In this document: positions 60,754 to 64,000 of the stretch, piece by piece
How the letters are laid out: each line of letters opens with the position of its first letter
How positions within the stretch are numbered: the stretch's first letter is position 1
Assembly: GCA_015680685.1 (NCBI GenBank)
Contig: MNCI01002984.1
Coordinates: forward strand, 462,248 to 526,247
Length of the DNA: 64,000 nt
Direction of reading: 5' to 3'
Source of the DNA: Gnetum montanum
Taxonomy: Eukaryota; Streptophyta; Gnetopsida; Gnetales; Gnetaceae
Program-made: the position numbers and the translations under genes
The notes under the pieces: generated by a model
Told to the model about the DNA's origin: nothing
Seen by the model: the letters and a program-made list of their open reading frames with translations, nothing else
The model's database searches: none

Positions 60754-61695
60754 TGATGAATCATGGTTTGTTAAGTGCTGATATTGGACCCTTGACATTA
60801 GACCCTTTATATCGGCACGTGCTAACATCGGACCCTTGATATCGACACGTGCTGACATCAGACCCTCAATATCAAATTCATGATATTGGGTACATGATAT
60901 CACGGCCTGGATAACAATATCGGATACATGATATCGTAATTCCTATGTAAGCCTATAAATATACCTTTAGACACACATGAAGAGTTAGTAAGTGTAAGTG
61001 TAGAGCCCTTTTATTCATTTTTAGTTCATCTCAACTCTTTCCCCAGTGCACGCCCACAGTGTGATGATTGTAATTATACAAAACCTTTATTCGAGTTTGA
61101 TGTACTTGGACATGCACATGACTGGCAATAAAGGTTGAGATTACTTCATCATTGTAGCATTCACTTAGTTTTAATTGCTCACTGTTATTGTTATTTATTA
61201 TTTTCCTAATTAATATTTCTTACCCTTCATTTACTATCCCTATTATTAAACGCGGAATGAGTATGACTTAATCATGAGCATTTAAGTGTGACTACTTGGT
61301 AACCCAGTAGCGTATGTAGGAGCACTCAAGTAATATATGCTTGGTAATCCCAGAAGTAGTACATGAGGTCTAAGATGTGTACAAATGATTAAGGATGAAT
61401 GCTCATCACACTTAGGCTAGCTTAGATTCTCTTCTCTCATTCCCTTTTAGCATAAAACAAACTTATTTTCCATTGCCTCCAGGAGTAGCACTAGTTTAGG
61501 ACCACATCATACACCTCACTATGGACTAGACCATACGTGACAAAGCAAATACTAGTTTAGGTGGGAAGACAACGAACTGTGATCAACGTGTAACTATCTA
61601 AATACCACAACTAGCTTGTCTACGAAGTTTGACCGAATCGTGTGTGAACGCTTGTATTCGTATGGTTGAGTGTAGGGGTACCTAGCCACTCATTA
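60754..61695 (+). repeat. 5' LTR of element F
   Basis: About 942 bp, ending CCACTCATTA. The start at TGATGAATCATG is chosen because the family starts TGATG and the length then fits. TGTTAAGTGC at 60769 is an alternative. U3 carries a private repeat of about 50 bp around GGACCCTTGATATCG plus several GATATC sites, then TATAAATA at 60954-60961. Confidence 0.72.
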
Positions 61696-61714
61696 TTGGC
61701 ACCATTTCTAGGGA
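61696..61714 (+). other. tRNA-Asp primer binding site of element F
   Basis: TTGGCACCATTTCTAGGGA directly after the LTR. A diverged match at the expected place. Confidence 0.7.
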
Positions 61715-61817
61715 CAATGCTAGTTATTTAAATTAGTTATATCATACAAGATCGCTATAACAAAGTATTCATGATATATCTCTTAGAAAAGAACTTAATT
61801 TCAAATAATTCACAACA

Positions 61818-63859
61818 ATGTCTCTCTTCCAAAACTATGATAACCCAAAAACCAATAAGGAAATTCATTGGAGGACCAATGAATTATACGATGATGAAGA
61901 TAAACTTTGGAGTACTCAATCTAATGCAAGGGTTTCCTATGTACATAAATGAAGACAACATCATCCCAACTCACAAATTCATAACCTACCTAGTGATGAT
62001 GAACCCCTGCTGCCACTAAGAGCCTAATGCATATACAAGAGGCTATTCAAATATCCTACATGCATCACAAAGAAAGTTGTCTACCCAAGCTTGATTTAAA
62101 CAACTTTCCCAAGTTTTCAAGAGGCTACGATTTAGATCTACAATAGCATTTACAAGCCTTCTATGATGCCTGTGCATGGAACAATATTGATAATGGGTGG
62201 CAAAAACTTAAGCTCTTTCCTATGACACTTGTTGGCCAAGCAAAAGTATGGTATAGGCCCTTAAGACCAAAATCAATTCAATGTTGGCCGACAATGGTAA
62301 AACTCTTTAATGAAAGATATCAAACCTACGCAAGAGTGTTAGCCTTGAGGAGACAAATCCAAGAATGGAAATAGGGGCAACATGGACCCTTAGACATGGC
62401 CTTAGAAAGATACTATTCATCGTTAAATAAATGCCCAAGCCATGGGTTCTCCAAGGAAATGTTAATGTATCACATCATGGATGGGCTTCATAATGAAACA
62501 AGGGAAACCCTAGGGATGTATGCCTAAGGTCAACTATACAAGCTATGAACCCACCAATTCCAAGAGCCTATTAAGCAGGTAGCAAAAGAAGAAGGAGAAA
62601 TGGGTAAATGGGAGAATGTTGAAAGCTTTCAACAAGACCAAAATCTTAAATTAGCAAAGGTCCATGATCATGAAGAGGAGAAATCAACTCACCTCAAGGA
62701 GGTGGAATCATCTTTGCCAATATTACAATCACTAGATGAAATTAATCCAAAATTCAATAAGATGATGGAATGGGTACATGAAAAATGCAGAGAATATGCC
62801 AACACTATTAGAGGTAGAACCATGATGAATGAAGAAATAGGACAGAACACCACTAAACAATCAAAAAGAAGGGTTGAAGAGGATAAGGATAAGAACTCAA
62901 CTGCTAATGATACATATCAATGTAGAATTTTCCTGTACGATCATCCCAAAGGTCAATTCCCAATATTGTCACATTTACATGAGCATTGGAGAGGAATGTT
63001 ACATCTAGAGTTCATACAAAAATACCGTGTTCAATCACAGTGGCAAGAATCCCAGTCATGGGGGAGGCCACCCTCAAACTCGTCACACCCTTCATATCAT
63101 CCAAACCCAAGTGCTTATCAGGTTTAGCATCCTGTTTCCCCAACCAGGTCAACATCCTCTATCTCACCACATTGTTACCATTCTCTGAAGTACTATCAAC
63201 CCATGTCCTCTCCCATAAGATCACCACCTCATGTTCCTTGCACCTCTCCTCGGCCTTAATATTCTCATCCTTCAACTCCTTCTACATCACCACCAATAGT
63301 ACCAACAAGATTTTCACCACAACATTGATCCACAAATGTTACTTGCACTACTACTATCAATCACAATGGGAATTCTCCATAACATTGAAGGCATCCCTTC
63401 TTTAGACATGATCATAGAAAGGGACATCACAGTTCTGAGACCACTGCATCCTCCCACTCAACACAAGTTCAATACTATGGTGCATCTTTCTCTTTAAACC
63501 CAATACCTTGTGTTACCTTATCAGGGCCACCAATCAATACTACAACAACCATGTGGCCCAATGAATATAACTATGTAGGGAGACAAATTGATCCTTTCAT
63601 ACCAACTTACGGTCATGGGTGCCATAGTGGGTCAACTCCTTATCAATTAACTACATCTTATAACTTGTCCCACTATGTCAACTTTAATCAAGTGTGTGAA
63701 CCTCAATGTGGGTACAGTCCAATCACCACATCAAAAGACACCCAATGGTTTGGATATGACCAAGTCCCAATATTCCCAAAATGCATGGATCCAACCGTTC
63801 CATTTATTAATTCTTGCCATGATCAAAAGTTTAGATATGGGGGATATCCCCCATTCTAA
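61818..63859 (+). pseudogene. gag of element F, frameshifted
   Basis: It starts ATG at 61818 (MSLFQNYDN) and ends GGYPPF-stop at 63859. A stop near 61950 and frame changes near 61995 and later break it. The capsid-like domain (WQKLKLFP at about 62200) is present but interrupted. It is open from 62600 to 63127 for 175 codons, with a knuckle relic in which the second and last Cys are Phe (CRIFLYDHPKGQF). It is more diverged from D and E than they are from each other. Confidence 0.8.
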
Positions 63860-64000
63860 CAAACAAAATTAATAAATGTTTTTCCTTTTCTTAAATTTTA
63901 CAATTTTTTTTCAGTTTTTTCATATTTCAATTTGTTGTTTAATCTTTTTATTTGTTGTTTCATCTTTTTATTTATTGTTTTATCTTTTTATCTTTTTATG
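63860..64000 (+). other. Start of element F's spacer
   Basis: A T-rich stretch as after gag in D and E. The window ends before the poly(A)-like AATAAA. Confidence 0.6.

Larger units (their letters stand above)
60754..64000 (+). mobile_element. Element F: family P retrotransposon, 5' part
   Basis: LTR, primer site and gag as in D and E. The right part lies outside the window, so a target duplication cannot be checked. Confidence 0.82.

Overview
The window is nuclear DNA of a land plant with a large, repeat-filled genome. The evidence is the repeat content: LTR retrotransposons primed by tRNA-Asp (Athila/Tat-like) and by initiator tRNA-Met (Ty1-copia and a gypsy-like LTR), a 5S-rRNA-derived block, a decayed LINE, AT-rich sequence and heavy C-to-T decay. 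I cannot name the species. A gymnosperm or another large-genome plant would fit. I found no intact host gene, no tRNA gene and no CRISPR array. Almost every open frame belongs to a decayed mobile element.

The dominant theme is one superfamily of retrotransposons without pol. Its members share the LTR ends TGATG...CTCATCA, the tRNA-Asp primer site, the polypurine tract AGTCRTGGGGGTA and a U3 full of GCGATATCGC-type palindromes just upstream of TATAAATA. Family M lies on the minus strand (A 1-1286 partial, B 325-7692, C 22349-29574) and codes for gag plus a retropepsin in one frame. Family P lies on the plus strand (D 16055-29693, E 34384-44501, F 60754 to the window end) and codes for gag, a long spacer and a second gene, ORF2, with a plant-transposon-like domain and a long coiled coil. 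Reverse transcriptase, RNase H and integrase are absent from all of them, so they must have moved with enzymes made elsewhere. Much older relatives of the ORF2 module survive at 12270-13566 plus 30758-31165, and at 56185-58324, the latter with its LTR.

Layout: 1-7692 is a tandem A/B array of family M sharing an LTR. 7693-10495 is a Ty1-copia fragment on the minus strand. 12270-31165 is a set of nested insertions: relict ORF2, then a 3.5-kb probable solo LTR (K), then element D, then element C inside D's 3' LTR, with target duplications at each level. 34384-44501 is complete element E with an AGAAG duplication and a solo LTR of another family inside it. 44502-51248 holds old repeats, an LTR with a Met primer site, a 26-codon-period minisatellite and a 5S-like block. 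51249-52040 is an intronless pseudogene of a CCR4-type deadenylase. 52400-55214 is a decayed LINE. 56185-58324 is the second ORF2 relict. 59638-60753 is a copia LTR cut by element F, which runs off the window.

The most notable unexplained structure is in element E. A second palindrome array with TATAAATA and a downstream CATCATT, matching the LTR promoter, sits inside the element. It is followed by a branch-point and acceptor signal ending exactly at the ORF2 start codon. In addition, the 12-base polypurine-tract core recurs at three or four places along every complete element of both families.
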